A program made the translations under genes and the position numbers. Below the pieces are notes generated by a model. It was not told the origin of the DNA, ran no database searches, and saw only the letters and a list, made by a program, of their open reading frames with translations. Positions 17,137 through 26,612 of a stretch of DNA of 64,000 nt are shown piece after piece (within the stretch, counting starts at the first letter, position 1; every line of letters starts with the position of its first letter). The stretch lies in NCBI GenBank assembly GCA_023411795.1, contig JAEYOK010000014.1, positions 1 through 64,000 on the forward strand, in the 5' to 3' direction. The stretch is from Bacillota bacterium (GTDB taxonomy: Bacteria; Bacillota; Clostridia; DSM-8532).

Positions 17137-18030
17137 TTACTCACCCTCCTCAATAGATATTTTGGGCGGATTCAGATATGCTTTAATAATTGGAAGAGAT
17201 AACGCCAATGCCACTGTAATGGCGGTAAACAACTTTAAATCATTACTGTGCATACCAAGCTTTAATACGAAAGCAATTATTATTCGATATGTAATAGCCC
17301 CAAGGGCAAGAGAAATAAGTCTCATCATAAAGTTTCTTTTTCCGAAAAGCACTTCACCGATAATAACAGATGCCAGACCTATAACTATAGAACCGGTACC
17401 CATCTGAACATCGGCAAAGGTCTGATTCTGTGCTATAAGAGCTCCACTTAAGGCTACGAGACCATTACTGATTATTAGCCCCAAAATTATCATTGTGTTA
17501 GTATTTATACCCTGAGCTCTAACCATTTTTGGATTATTGCCTGTTGCTCTTATAGCACAACCAATCTCGGTACCGAAAAACCAGTACAGAAAACAAATTA
17601 CTATGGTAACGCTTATCAAACCCAATAAAATGATGGACCATGAGGATTCCAGACCAAGTCTTTCAAAAAAAGTATATACAGTTTCCATACGCAACAATGA
17701 AAGACTCGCTTTTCCAAGCACTCGCAAATTTATAGAGTATAATGCAATCATGGTAAGTATTCCTGACAGCAGGGCAGGTATTTTTAGTTTAGTGTGCAAA
17801 AGGCCCGTAACCAATCCTGCAGCCATTCCACCCAAAAGAGAGAGAGCTGTTGCAATATAAGGGTTAATACCATTTGTAATAGCCTGCGATGCAATTGCCG
17901 CACCCATAGCTATGCTTCCTTCAACTGTAAGGTCTGCTATATCTAAAATTCGATAGGTTATATATACTCCTATTGTCATGATTGCCCATAACAGACCCAG
18001 CGAAATCGCACCTTTAATTATCTCAAGCAT
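17137..18030 (-). CDS. ABC transporter permease (branched-chain/TrpY-like)
   Basis: A 297-residue permease with about eight to nine hydrophobic helices across its length and the motif GTEIGCAIRATGNNPKMVRA (about residues 155-175), the cytoplasmic coupling loop. This places it with the BPD_transp_2 family (LivH/RbsC type), as in TrpY. ATG 18030 has AAAGGATGG upstream. It lies 55 bp after the lipoprotein gene and directly before the ATPase. Confidence 0.88.
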   Translation of the reverse strand: MLEIIKGAISLGLLWAIMTIGVYITYRILDIADLTVEGSIAMGAAIASQAITNGINPYIATALSLLGGMAAGLVTGLLHTKLKIPALLSGILTMIALYSINLRVLGKASLSLLRMETVYTFFERLGLESSWSIILLGLISVTIVICFLYWFFGTEIGCAIRATGNNPKMVRAQGINTNTMIILGLIISNGLVALSGALIAQNQTFADVQMGTGSIVIGLASVIIGEVLFGKRNFMMRLISLALGAITYRIIIAFVLKLGMHSNDLKLFTAITVALALSLPIIKAYLNPPKISIEEGE

Positions 18031-18085
18031 ATTAAGTCCATCCTTTTTCTGGTCCATTCAACTTAGTTGTATACTGTGAAGTCCA

Positions 18086-19054
18086 TTATTTTATAACGTA
18101 TTGATTAAGATCTTCGGGAATTTCCACACCTATTTCTTCGGCTACTGTTCCGTTTATTGCGAAATCAAATTTTTTAGCCTTTTCAATGGGCATTGTAGCC
18201 GGCTCTGCTTCACCCTTCAGAATCTTGACTGCCATAAGACCTGTTTGATAACCTAAATCATAGTAGTTTATACCCAGAGTCGCCAAGCCGCCTGTTTCCA
18301 CCATTCCTGATTCACCACAGATAACAGGAGTCTTGGATTTCGATGTCACTCCATAGACAGTTGGCATAGCCGTTGCAAAAGTATTATCGGTCGGTATGTA
18401 AATGGCGTCACATTTTTCTACAATGGACTGGGTAGCTTGCTGTACATCATTGGAATTGCTGACTGTAACCTCTACATACTTAAGACCCATGGCCTCAATA
18501 TTCTCTTTTGCAATCTTTGCCTGAAGAATTGAATTGTCCTCACTTGAAGTATAGAGCACACCCACTGTTTTCGCATTGGGAGCAAGTTTAACAAGAAGTT
18601 CAATTTGCTCTCTAATCGGGTTCATGTCGGTTGTTCCGCTTACGTTCAAGCCCGGTGCTTCATTTGATAGGGCCAATCTCGCGTCTACGTAATCGGTTAT
18701 AGCCGTGCCGAGAATAGGAATTTTTGTGGTTTTACCGGCGATTGACTGACCTGCCGGCGTAGCAATAGCCAACACCAAATCCACATTATTGCTGACAAAA
18801 CGATCGCTTATGGTAGATAGATTTGTTGGATCTCCCTGAGCATTTTGAACATCAAAGGTAATGTTTTTACCTTCGACATATCCGTTGTCTTTTAAAGAAT
18901 TGATGAAACCTTCACGGGCTGAATCCAGTGCAACATGCTCCATATACTGGATGATACCCACCTCAATGGTCTTATTCTCCTTTGAACATCCTGCAAGTAC
19001 CAAAAATTCTGCCATGGCAAGCAAAATCGCCATCGCTCTCGCTATTTTTTTCAT
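18086..19054 (-). CDS. ABC substrate-binding lipoprotein (TrpX-like)
   Basis: A 322-residue lipoprotein of the ABC_sub_bind family (PF04392). The lipobox LVLAGC ends the signal peptide at Cys23. The mature part has the two-lobed layout, with VEVGIIQY-like, DLVLAIATPAGQS and GVLYTSSEDNS strands. Members near permease and ATPase genes of this type are often annotated as tryptophan or tyrosine transporters. No T-box or trp-type leader was seen upstream, so an amino acid substrate is only a family-based guess. ATG 19054 has GGAGG about 5 nt upstream. Confidence 0.88.
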   Translation of the reverse strand: MKKIARAMAILLAMAEFLVLAGCSKENKTIEVGIIQYMEHVALDSAREGFINSLKDNGYVEGKNITFDVQNAQGDPTNLSTISDRFVSNNVDLVLAIATPAGQSIAGKTTKIPILGTAITDYVDARLALSNEAPGLNVSGTTDMNPIREQIELLVKLAPNAKTVGVLYTSSEDNSILQAKIAKENIEAMGLKYVEVTVSNSNDVQQATQSIVEKCDAIYIPTDNTFATAMPTVYGVTSKSKTPVICGESGMVETGGLATLGINYYDLGYQTGLMAVKILKGEAEPATMPIEKAKKFDFAINGTVAEEIGVEIPEDLNQYVIK

Positions 19055-19134
19055 ATCCGTTCCTCCATACTACAATTTTTTTATTATACCCTATGGATAT
19101 AACTTATTATATTTTTATAATATTATATTCACAG

Positions 19135-19164
19135 AAGCCCACTATGTCAATTAATAATGGGCTT
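19135..19164 (-). terminator. Hairpin between rnjA and the ABC lipoprotein gene
   Basis: Stem AAGCCCA / TGGGCTT with a 16-nt loop, about 28 bp after the RNase J stop. On the minus strand it is not followed by a T-run (CTGTGAATAT), so it is a weak terminator or an mRNA-end stabiliser. Confidence 0.4.
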
Positions 19165-19191
19165 TCTCAGAATTTACCACCAACCCCGGTA

Positions 19192-20865
19192 TTAGGGTTG
19201 GACCTCTACAATAACCGGAATAATCATTGGTCTTCTCATAGTTTTCCTATATAAGAAATTGCTTAACTCGTCCTTTATTCCGTTCTTAATTGCAGAATAA
19301 TTATTGCCTTTCTTGTTGATGTTTTTCAATAGAGATTCTGTGGCAATGTTTTTGATTTCTTCCATAAGCTCTTCCGATTCCTTTACATAAACAAAGCCTC
19401 TGGACATAACTTCAAGGCCGGCCAAAAGATTGCCTTTGCAATCTATAGTTGAAACTACCACGATAAGACCGTCCTCTGAAAGAATCTTACGGTCTCTTAG
19501 CACAACATCGCCTACGTCTCCTACACCCAGGCCATCAACCAAAATACTTCCCGATTGCACGCTGCCGTTAATACTCGCGGTTTTACTGCTTATCTCCAAG
19601 ACCTTACCGTTTTGCATTATAAAGATGTTCTTTTCATCCATTCCGAGTGACATGGCGAGCTTTGCGTGTTTCTTGAGCATCCTGTACTCCCCGTGCCCCG
19701 GCATAAAGAATTTGGGGTTTATAAGCCGATGCATGAGTTTGAGCTCTTCCTGTTTGGCATGCCCCGAAACATGGGTTTCAGCCAAAGAGTCATAAATTAC
19801 ATCAGCACCTTGCTTAAATAAATCATTTATAACCCTGTAAACAAATTTCTCGTTACCTGGTATGGGGCTTGCCGAAATAATAACCAAATCCCCATCCATT
19901 ATTTCAACCTTCTTATGGGTTGATGAGGCTATACGGGCTAATGCTGACATGGGCTCACCCTGGCTGCCCGTGGTAATAATAACAACCTGTTCAGGCCTGA
20001 GCTTATTGATTCTGTCAATATCTATAATAGTATCTTCCGGAAATGATAAATAGCCCAACTTTGTAGCCGTACGAACTACGTTTAGCATACTCCTGCCGAC
20101 TAATGCCACCTTTCTTCCGTATTTAGTGGCGGAGTTCACAATCTGCTGTACGCGGTGAATATTGGAAGCAAAGCTTGCTACAATAATACGTCCGCTGGCT
20201 CCTCTGAAAACATTGTCAAAGGTTTCGCCCACTGTTTTCTCAGACATAGTGTAACCGGGTCTCTCAACGTTGGTACTGTCAGAAATTAAGAGAAGAACCC
20301 CTTTCTTTCCCAGTTCAGCCATACGCGCCAAGTTGATCGGGTCACCCTCGATTGGAGTCTGATCAATCTTAAAGTCGCCGGTGTGGAAAACCATTCCAAC
20401 CGGGGTATCAATGGCTAATGCAACTGCATCGGCGATACTGTGCGTGGTGTGTATAAACTCAATTTTAAACGGCCCTAATTGTATGGTTTGGCCCGCTTTT
20501 ACCTTGCGAAGATCAACGGGTTCTGTTAGCTCATGCTCAGCTAATTTGTTCTCAATTAGACCCAGTGTGAGTTCTGTTCCGTAAACCGGTACCGGTATAC
20601 GTCTCAACACATACGGCAGAGCCCCTATATGATCTTCATGACCATGGGTAACCAAAATTCCATGTACCTTTTCAACATTCTTCTCAAGATATGTGACATC
20701 CGGAATTACCAAATCGATTCCGAGCATTTCATCTTCAGGGAAAGCAAGACCGCAATCTACAACAATTATGTTTTCTCCATACTCAAATGCTGTCATGTTC
20801 TTTCCGATTTCTTCCATACCGCCTAAGGGTATGATCTTTAGTTTATTCTTTTTCTTTGTAGCCAC
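19192..20865 (-). CDS. rnj: Ribonuclease J
   Basis: A 557-residue beta-CASP metallo-beta-lactamase ribonuclease that acts as 5'-3' exo- and endonuclease in mRNA turnover and rRNA processing. The zinc motif THGHEDHIGALPYVL is at about 73-87. TTHSIADAVALAI, HTGDFKIDQTP and the beta-CASP GHAKQEELKLMHRLINPKFF region follow, and the C-terminal dimerisation domain ends the protein. The start is GTG 20865, with GGAGG 6 nt upstream. Only one RNase J gene is in the window, so J1 or J2 status is open. Monocistronic, divergent from cca. Confidence 0.95.
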   Translation of the reverse strand: MATKKKNKLKIIPLGGMEEIGKNMTAFEYGENIIVVDCGLAFPEDEMLGIDLVIPDVTYLEKNVEKVHGILVTHGHEDHIGALPYVLRRIPVPVYGTELTLGLIENKLAEHELTEPVDLRKVKAGQTIQLGPFKIEFIHTTHSIADAVALAIDTPVGMVFHTGDFKIDQTPIEGDPINLARMAELGKKGVLLLISDSTNVERPGYTMSEKTVGETFDNVFRGASGRIIVASFASNIHRVQQIVNSATKYGRKVALVGRSMLNVVRTATKLGYLSFPEDTIIDIDRINKLRPEQVVIITTGSQGEPMSALARIASSTHKKVEIMDGDLVIISASPIPGNEKFVYRVINDLFKQGADVIYDSLAETHVSGHAKQEELKLMHRLINPKFFMPGHGEYRMLKKHAKLAMSLGMDEKNIFIMQNGKVLEISSKTASINGSVQSGSILVDGLGVGDVGDVVLRDRKILSEDGLIVVVSTIDCKGNLLAGLEVMSRGFVYVKESEELMEEIKNIATESLLKNINKKGNNYSAIKNGIKDELSNFLYRKTMRRPMIIPVIVEVQP

Positions 20866-21224
20866 AAAAAACCTCCGAAACTATATGATTTTTTAGCTCA
20901 CACGCCCAAAAAAGCTCATCATCAGTAAAGTCTATTTATAAAAGCACAAAAAAACACAATGTAATGTGCCTAATAAGAATAATAAAACAACACTGACCCA
21001 TGGGCATAATCTGACCATATTTACTTTTATATATAACCTGAAGAGCCTCCAAAAGACTCTTTAAATTCAATAGTCCAATACATTTAATAAATTACCCGAA
21101 TAAAAAATATATCATATACAGACTTCTGTTAATATTTTAATAATTCAAGTATAATGATTTATACACATTTATTTATATCATATATTACATTACTTAGCCA
21201 ACAACTCTTTTTGGAGAGTGGATT
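20866..21224. other. Intergenic region between divergent rnj and cca
   Basis: AT-rich promoter region of 359 bp with no coding potential I can support. In the rnj leader, the minus strand has GCACA / TGTGC separated by 16 nt and followed by TTTTAT (about 20943-20974), a weak terminator-like hairpin. A small AGAG/CTCT hairpin lies near 21044-21061. cca has GGAG before ATG 21225. RNase J leaders are often long, and autoregulation is possible but not shown. Confidence 0.4.
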
Positions 21225-22427
21225 ATGAAATTTAGTTTACCCATAAATATTCTATATATTATATCCATTATCAATGATTCCGGTTATCAGGCACATGTTG
21301 TGGGTGGTTGTGTCAGGGATATCCTCATTAATAGAGTGCCTTCTGATTGGGACATAACCACCAACGCCAGCCCGGAAATTATCAAGTCTCTATTTCCAAG
21401 AACCTATGATACCGGCATTAAGCATGGAACCGTCACTGTCATACTTGAAGATATGCCTTACGAAATCACAACCTGGCGAAAAGAATCAAGCTACACTGAT
21501 CATCGGCATCCTGATCATATTTCTACAGCGTATTCACTTACAGAGGATCTTGCACGCAGAGATTTTACTATGAATGCAATGGCTTATCATCCCCGGGAAG
21601 GCCTTGTTGACCCGTTTGGCGGTTTTGATGATATTAATTGCCGGAGCATCAGATGCGTGGGAATCCCCTCTGAGAGGTTCTCGGAAGATGCTTTGCGAAT
21701 GCTCCGTGCAGTACGTTTTTCAGCCCAACTGGATTTTACCATAGAGACTGATACTCTTGCGGAAATTAGCAAACTGTCAGCAGATCTTTCTCACATCAGT
21801 AAAGAAAGAATCCAGACTGAACTGAATAAAATACTTGAGTCCCCTGCCCCGTGGAGATTAAGTCTCCTTTGGGAGACAGGACTTAGCAGTGTAATATTCC
21901 CATCAATTGAACAATTAGCTCCCTTGTGGTCCACTCTGGCAAAGTATTTTGTAGGATTCACTGACCAAAGATCAATACTTCTTGCATTACTTTTTTTTAT
22001 TACATTTGATGACTATAGACAGGAAGAAGCAAGAAAGCTGCTAAATAATCTTAAATATGATAATGTAACTAAAATAAGCGTTTCAGACTATCTGAACTGT
22101 CTGGAAAGCTTAGGGCCTTCAAGCCCAAGAAATATCAGGAAGGCAGTCACAGAATTCGGTGTATCGATCTCAGCCGATTCATTAAGAGCTTTGAGGATTA
22201 TCAGGTCAGATGAAAACAAGAATAAGGGACTTGAAATAATCAGCAAAATTTCACCTGTTGAATTGGCCCTGTCTGGAGAAGACCTTAAAAATGCCGGATA
22301 TCAAGGAAAAGCTATTAAGGATATGCTCTCGATACTGTCATTATGTGTTTTCGAAAAACCGGAACTGAACGATAGCCAAACATTATTGGAAATCGCTGGT
22401 ATAATCGCACCGCAAATAATCAAGTAG
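21225..22427 (+). CDS. cca: CCA tRNA nucleotidyltransferase
   Basis: A 400-residue class II nucleotidyltransferase that builds or repairs the CCA end of tRNAs. The catalytic head has GGCVRDILINRVPSDWDI (about 25-42, with the DxD-type carboxylates). Then come RRDFTMNAMAY (about 111-121), the template motif SEDALRMLRAVRFSAQL (EDxxR, about 148-164) and helical neck, body and tail domains. No HD phosphohydrolase domain is present. The size matches Bacillus Cca. GGAG precedes ATG 21225. Confidence 0.93.
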   Translation: MKFSLPINILYIISIINDSGYQAHVVGGCVRDILINRVPSDWDITTNASPEIIKSLFPRTYDTGIKHGTVTVILEDMPYEITTWRKESSYTDHRHPDHISTAYSLTEDLARRDFTMNAMAYHPREGLVDPFGGFDDINCRSIRCVGIPSERFSEDALRMLRAVRFSAQLDFTIETDTLAEISKLSADLSHISKERIQTELNKILESPAPWRLSLLWETGLSSVIFPSIEQLAPLWSTLAKYFVGFTDQRSILLALLFFITFDDYRQEEARKLLNNLKYDNVTKISVSDYLNCLESLGPSSPRNIRKAVTEFGVSISADSLRALRIIRSDENKNKGLEIISKISPVELALSGEDLKNAGYQGKAIKDMLSILSLCVFEKPELNDSQTLLEIAGIIAPQIIK

Positions 22428-22486
22428 GCATATTTAGAAATGGTATACCCGTTCTATACAAAGCTTTTTATTTTCCTCCTAATACT

Positions 22487-23440
22487 CTAAATGTTTTTTA
22501 CCTCTGATAAAACTGATTTAACTGCCTGAGCGGATTGTCTCAGCAAAATCTCCTCCTCAGGTGTGATATTAAATTCCACAATCCGCTTGGCGCCATTTGA
22601 ATTAATTATTGTGGGAAGACTTATAGCAACATCTTCAATGCCAAATTGCCCTTCAATAACAGTCGAAACTGTCCTTATAGTATTCTGGTGCTTTAATAGT
22701 GTTTCAACAATTGTGCTGACTGTAATTCCTATGGCATAATAGGTCGCACCTTTATTTTTAATAATAGTCGCACCGGCTTTTTTTACAGTTTCTTTTATAG
22801 CTTCTTTATCCTCATCTGTAAACATGTTACCTTGAAGATTACCGTAATCAACAACATTCATACCGGCAATATGCGTCGCACTCCATAAAGGAAACTGAGT
22901 ATCACCATGCTCTCCTGCAATATATCCGTGTACATTTCTTACATCCACTTTAAACCTCTTAGCTAATTCAAACCTGAAGCGAGCACTGTCTAAGGCGGTC
23001 CCTGTGCCTAATACTCTTCCATTAGGGAGCCCGGACCATTTCTGTATCATGTAAGTAAGGATATCCACCGGGTTTGCTACAACAAGAATGACCCCTTTAG
23101 TATAATATTTCATTATGTTTTCTGTAATTTCTTTAGCGATAGCCACATTTTTGTGTGCCAGTTCAAGACGTGTTTCTCCTGGGCTCCTGTTTCTTCCAGC
23201 AGTTATAACAATTACATCACAATCTGCAATATCTGAATAAGTACCGGCATAAACAGCAATCTGTCCCACAAAGCAAAGTCCATGGCTTATATCTAACGCT
23301 TCGCCGATAGCTTTTTCATGAATTACATCAATCAATACTATTTCCCGTGCGTTGTTTTGAAGTGCCAATGCGTAAGCTGTTGAAGCTCCTACAAACCCTG
23401 CTCCGATTATGGCTACTTTATTTCTTCCACTACTCGACAT
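22487..23440 (-). CDS. ldh: L-lactate/malate dehydrogenase family protein (lactate dehydrogenase by overall sequence)
   Basis: A 317-residue NAD-dependent 2-hydroxyacid dehydrogenase. The Rossmann motif is GAGFVGASTAYAL and the cofactor Asp is in VLIDV. The catalytic residues are present: Arg in GETRLEL (R91), Asp/Arg in LDSARFRFE and His in GEHGDT. At the main substrate-specificity position (Gln102 in Bacillus LDH) the sequence reads AGRNRSPGETR, so the residue is Arg (R85), as in malate dehydrogenases, while Glu of GETR stays LDH-like. The substrate (pyruvate or oxaloacetate) is therefore not certain. ATG 23440 has AGGAG upstream. A probable Rex operator lies 28 bp upstream, which fits fermentative NADH disposal. 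Confidence 0.85.
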   Translation of the reverse strand: MSSSGRNKVAIIGAGFVGASTAYALALQNNAREIVLIDVIHEKAIGEALDISHGLCFVGQIAVYAGTYSDIADCDVIVITAGRNRSPGETRLELAHKNVAIAKEITENIMKYYTKGVILVVANPVDILTYMIQKWSGLPNGRVLGTGTALDSARFRFELAKRFKVDVRNVHGYIAGEHGDTQFPLWSATHIAGMNVVDYGNLQGNMFTDEDKEAIKETVKKAGATIIKNKGATYYAIGITVSTIVETLLKHQNTIRTVSTVIEGQFGIEDVAISLPTIINSNGAKRIVEFNITPEEEILLRQSAQAVKSVLSEVKNI

Positions 23441-23740
23441 AATAAAATACACTCCTACTAAAGTTATTGTTAAATAAATAACATGTACAATGATAACACT
23501 TTAACATTTTAAATAGTTATAGGAAAAATAGACAAATCGATGTAAAAAATGTACTAAAATATGTACACTACATAAGAAATTTCAATATAATTTATAAACC
23601 GAATACTCCATACCATGGCTTAATATTATCTAATATATGAAACTAGCAGACAATCTAAACGACCATCTGCCAGAAACATATAGCTATTTCATTTTAATCA
23701 TTTTTACTAAACATTTTTCGACTAATTGTTCCAGTATTTT
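23441..23740. other. Intergenic region between ldh and a LacI regulator gene
   Basis: This is the AT-rich upstream region of ldh. Besides the Rex-like site, the minus strand has TTGTCT and TTAAAA spaced 17 nt apart (around 23532-23504), a possible promoter. Near 23646-23672 there is a short inverted repeat, GCAGA / TCTGC. Nothing else is recognisable. Confidence 0.4.
23468..23485. promoter_or_regulatory. Probable Rex operator upstream of ldh
   Basis: TTGTTAAATAAATAACAT on the plus strand resembles the Rex consensus TTGTTAANNNNTTAACAA. One half matches 7 of 7 positions, and the other half 5 of 7. It sits 28-45 bp upstream of the ldh start codon. Rex represses fermentative dehydrogenases when NADH/NAD+ is low, and ldh is a known Rex target in several Firmicutes. 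The site is predicted from sequence only. Confidence 0.55.
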
Positions 23741-24781
23741 TTAATCTTTCTTTAGCTTACAGGTATTTCTTATAATCATCTTCGAAGGAATAACTATCTT
23801 TTTAGGCACTTTTTTATCTTCTTCATTTTCATTTAATAAATTTACTGCAGTTGCACCCATATATTCGCTATAAAGTTTTACTGTTGATAGAGGAGGAATG
23901 GTGTACCGTGCTGTAGGTATGTCATTTATACCTATAATAGATATATCGTCAGGGATTCTCAAGTCAGCTTCAAAGGCGCCCCGCATAATACCCAATGCTA
24001 CGGAGTCGTTTCCGGCAATTATTATCTCAGGAAGGTTGCCTTCTTCAGCAGCCTTTTTAAACATATTATAACCACTTTTTGATGTGAATGAATCCAGGTA
24101 TACAAGGGAAGGGTCATACAATCCCTTTTCAGTTAAATACTCAACAAAAGCAGTCATTCTCATTTCACCTAGGTAGGTTTTATAATCATCATATTTCTCT
24201 AAAGCCCCAAAGTATCCGATTCTTTTAAAGCCCTGTTCTATAACGAAATCAAGTATCTTGATCATGACCGCTTCTATATCTACAATTACACTATCAACCT
24301 CTTCAGGTACAGGAGAGCCATCCACCACGACAATATTGGGACAATACTGTTTAATACTAATAATATCCTCAGCAGCGAATTTTCCCACTGCTACCAACCC
24401 GTCAAAATTTTTAAGCTGTCCCATAGGATATCCTTCTTCATCTCTATAAACCTTTACAAGTTCTATATTTTGCTCACTGCACTTTTTTTCTATGCCTACG
24501 CGGATTGATATATAATAAGGATCTTCCAACTCCTCGTTTGGTGAAAGAAAATGCAGTAAGCCAAAGCACAACTTTCTTTGCTTCATTTTATTTAATCTTT
24601 TAGCATTCTCTCTTTTATATCTTTTTTGTCTTGGAGATTCATACTCCAATTCTTCAGCCACTTCAAGAATTAGCTTCCGTTTTTCTGGTGTAATAGAGAG
24701 GGTCTCATCTGCATTTAGTACCCTTGAAACCGTAGCAAGAGAAACTTCTGCCTTTTCTGCAATTTCTTTTAATGTTGCCAT
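23741..24781 (-). CDS. LacI-family transcriptional regulator
   Basis: A 346-residue repressor-type protein. The N-terminal helix-turn-helix is IAEKAEVSLATVSRVLNADE (residues 7-26), followed by a hinge and a periplasmic-binding-protein-like sugar domain (GYFGALEKYDDY, IIAGNDSVALGIMRGAFEADLRIP region, ISIIGINDIP). The sequence is closest in style to the MsmR/GanR group, which binds galactosides or related oligosaccharides. No transporter or glycosidase is adjacent, so its target is unknown. A candidate operator is the inverted repeat about 110 bp upstream. AGGAAG precedes ATG 24781. Confidence 0.93.
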   Translation of the reverse strand: MATLKEIAEKAEVSLATVSRVLNADETLSITPEKRKLILEVAEELEYESPRQKRYKRENAKRLNKMKQRKLCFGLLHFLSPNEELEDPYYISIRVGIEKKCSEQNIELVKVYRDEEGYPMGQLKNFDGLVAVGKFAAEDIISIKQYCPNIVVVDGSPVPEEVDSVIVDIEAVMIKILDFVIEQGFKRIGYFGALEKYDDYKTYLGEMRMTAFVEYLTEKGLYDPSLVYLDSFTSKSGYNMFKKAAEEGNLPEIIIAGNDSVALGIMRGAFEADLRIPDDISIIGINDIPTARYTIPPLSTVKLYSEYMGATAVNLLNENEEDKKVPKKIVIPSKMIIRNTCKLKKD

Positions 24782-24891
24782 TTACATCTTCCTTTTTCCT
24801 TCTGAATTCTATCTTTATTAATTTCACTGTATAAATATAATTATGAGTCCTGATTTAACACATGTAACTATTTTACTAAAATTTTATTATA

Positions 24892-24919
24892 TAAACAAGG
24901 TATAAAAACTTTGTTTATT
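24892..24919. promoter_or_regulatory. Inverted repeat upstream of the LacI-family gene
   Basis: ATAAACAA and TTGTTTAT arms separated by 12 nt. It lies 111 bp upstream of the regulator start and 230 bp downstream of the aldolase gene. It could be an operator or simply AT-rich symmetry. The rest of the 24782-25151 gap holds only the aldolase terminator and a GGTGAGTATGCCCACC hairpin near 25010. Confidence 0.3.
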
Positions 24920-25053
24920 TATTTAATTGCAGAAGTAAATTCGCTCACAAAGCAGATCGTATTGATGATAAATGAGAAAATCATTTAATAAATAGTTTTA
25001 ACTGCATTGGTGAGTATGCCCACCGAGCCTTAATCCATCCCTGAACAAGAAAA

Positions 25054-25088
25054 ATCGGCATAACAGGTAATCAACCAACTATGCCGAT
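25054..25088 (-). terminator. Terminator downstream of the class II aldolase
   Basis: Perfect 9-bp stem ATCGGCATA / TATGCCGAT with a 17-nt loop, followed on the minus strand by TTTTTC. It lies about 60 bp after the stop codon of the aldolase gene. Confidence 0.75.
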
Positions 25089-25151
25089 ATCTTTCAAAAT
25101 GTAAAAATCACCAGACGCCCCTAAGAATAGGGCGGTTTTTATAATTGTCTT

Positions 25152-26081
25152 TTATGCTTTTCCAGCACAACCAAGTACATTAACAAGCTTATTGATAACA
25201 AGCTTTTTAATCTCTGAACGAGCTGGGCCTAAATACTTTCTTGGGTCAAATTCACTGGGATTCTCTGCAAATACCTTACGAATAGCAGCGGTCATAGCAA
25301 GACGAAGGTCTGAGTCTATGTTAATCTTACAAACTGCCATGGAAGCAGCCTTTCTTAACATTTCCTCAGGAACACCTTTTGCACCTGGCATTTTCCCGCC
25401 AAATTGATTTATCATGTCAACATACTCCGGAATAACCGAAGATGCGCCATGAAGAACAATAGGGAATCCGGGTAATCTCTTACTGACTTCTTCGAGGATA
25501 TCATAACGAAGCTTAGGTTCACCGGTAAATTTAAAAGCACCGTGGCTGGTTCCTATTGCGATAGCAAGAGAATCAACACCGGTACGACTAACAAACTCTT
25601 CAACCTCTTCTGGCCTTGTATATGATGAATCTTCAGCTGAAACATTAACATCATCTTCAACACCGGCCAAACGTCCAAGCTCGCCTTCAACGGTTACACC
25701 GTGAGCATGAGCATATTCAACAACCTTTTTAGTAAGAGCGATATTGTCTTCAAATGAATGATGTGAGCCATCTATCATTACAGATGTGAATCCGCCGTCA
25801 ATACATGATTTACAGAGTTCAAAGGTATCACCGTGGTCTAAGTGAACGGCAATAGGAAGATCAGTCTCTACAAGAGCTGCCTCAATCAATTTCATTAGAT
25901 AAGTATGGTTAGCATACTTTCTCGCACCAGAAGAAACCTGCAAAATCAAAGGAGCACTGACTTCCTTAGCTGCTTCGGTAATTCCCTGAACGATTTCCAT
26001 GTTGTTTACATTGAAGGCTCCAATTGCGTATCCGCCCTCATATGCTTTCTTGAACATATCAATGGTATTTACAAGTGGCAT
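25152..26081 (-). CDS. fba: Class II fructose-1,6-bisphosphate aldolase
   Basis: A 309-residue zinc aldolase that cleaves fructose 1,6-bisphosphate to dihydroxyacetone phosphate and glyceraldehyde 3-phosphate. Visible motifs are AVHLDHGDTFELC (metal/catalytic His-Asp region), TSVMIDGSHHSFEDNI, TVEGELGRLAG (Glu ligand), AIGTSHGAFKF, VLHGASS (His ligand) and the phosphate loop KINIDSDLRLA. ATG 26081 has AGGAG 9 nt upstream; three further in-frame codons upstream are not needed. It is monocistronic with its own terminator and apart from the sugar island, so I take it as the housekeeping aldolase. Confidence 0.93.
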   Translation of the reverse strand: MPLVNTIDMFKKAYEGGYAIGAFNVNNMEIVQGITEAAKEVSAPLILQVSSGARKYANHTYLMKLIEAALVETDLPIAVHLDHGDTFELCKSCIDGGFTSVMIDGSHHSFEDNIALTKKVVEYAHAHGVTVEGELGRLAGVEDDVNVSAEDSSYTRPEEVEEFVSRTGVDSLAIAIGTSHGAFKFTGEPKLRYDILEEVSKRLPGFPIVLHGASSVIPEYVDMINQFGGKMPGAKGVPEEMLRKAASMAVCKINIDSDLRLAMTAAIRKVFAENPSEFDPRKYLGPARSEIKKLVINKLVNVLGCAGKA

Positions 26082-26181
26082 AAAACTCAACTCCTTTTGT
26101 TAGTTTTGTAAAAAAAATCACAGTCCATTAATTTTATTGTATCAGAAATACCTCATAAATCAAAGATTATTATGTCTTCAT

Positions 26182-26517
26182 TTAAATGAGGATATCTGCA
26201 TCCAAAACTTCCTCAGTTGTATATTTATCCTTATCGGTAAAAAATACTCTACAACATGATGCATTGTTATCATAAGGAACAAAATAAATAATTCCTCTTG
26301 AACGTATATCGATTCTGATTCTGTCAAATACGTCAGTTTGTAGTATAGTAAGAATCTCGGTAATATAATCAACCGGATTGTGTTCTGTCTTAGCTTTGAC
26401 AATAACGGGAAGGCCTCCTGTATTTTCAGGCGAATATACTGTTACATGAACACTTCCGGGTTCCAGTGAGTTCTGTGTAGGATATAAAATATCCCTTTCA
26501 AACATGGCTTTTTTCAT
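26182..26517 (-). CDS. Conserved-looking small protein, function unknown
   Basis: A 111-residue protein that I do not recognise. It reads as a compact alpha/beta domain (VHVTVYSPENTG, VDYITEILTILQTDVFDRIRIDI, IIYFVPYDN, CCRVFFTDKDKY regions). It has two adjacent cysteines and no signal peptide or membrane helix. The start is ATG 26517, because GGAGG lies 5 nt upstream. It is between fba and coaE on the same strand, with gaps of about 95-100 bp on both sides, so it is probably transcribed alone. Confidence 0.6.
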   Translation of the reverse strand: MKKAMFERDILYPTQNSLEPGSVHVTVYSPENTGGLPVIVKAKTEHNPVDYITEILTILQTDVFDRIRIDIRSRGIIYFVPYDNNASCCRVFFTDKDKYTTEEVLDADILI

Positions 26518-26612
26518 AGTATCCTCCATTAGTAAAGCTATACTTAACATAACTTCCCATTTAGTTTACAATAACAGCGTAAAGGTTACAAGTAGTATTC
26601 TGGCACATTTCG

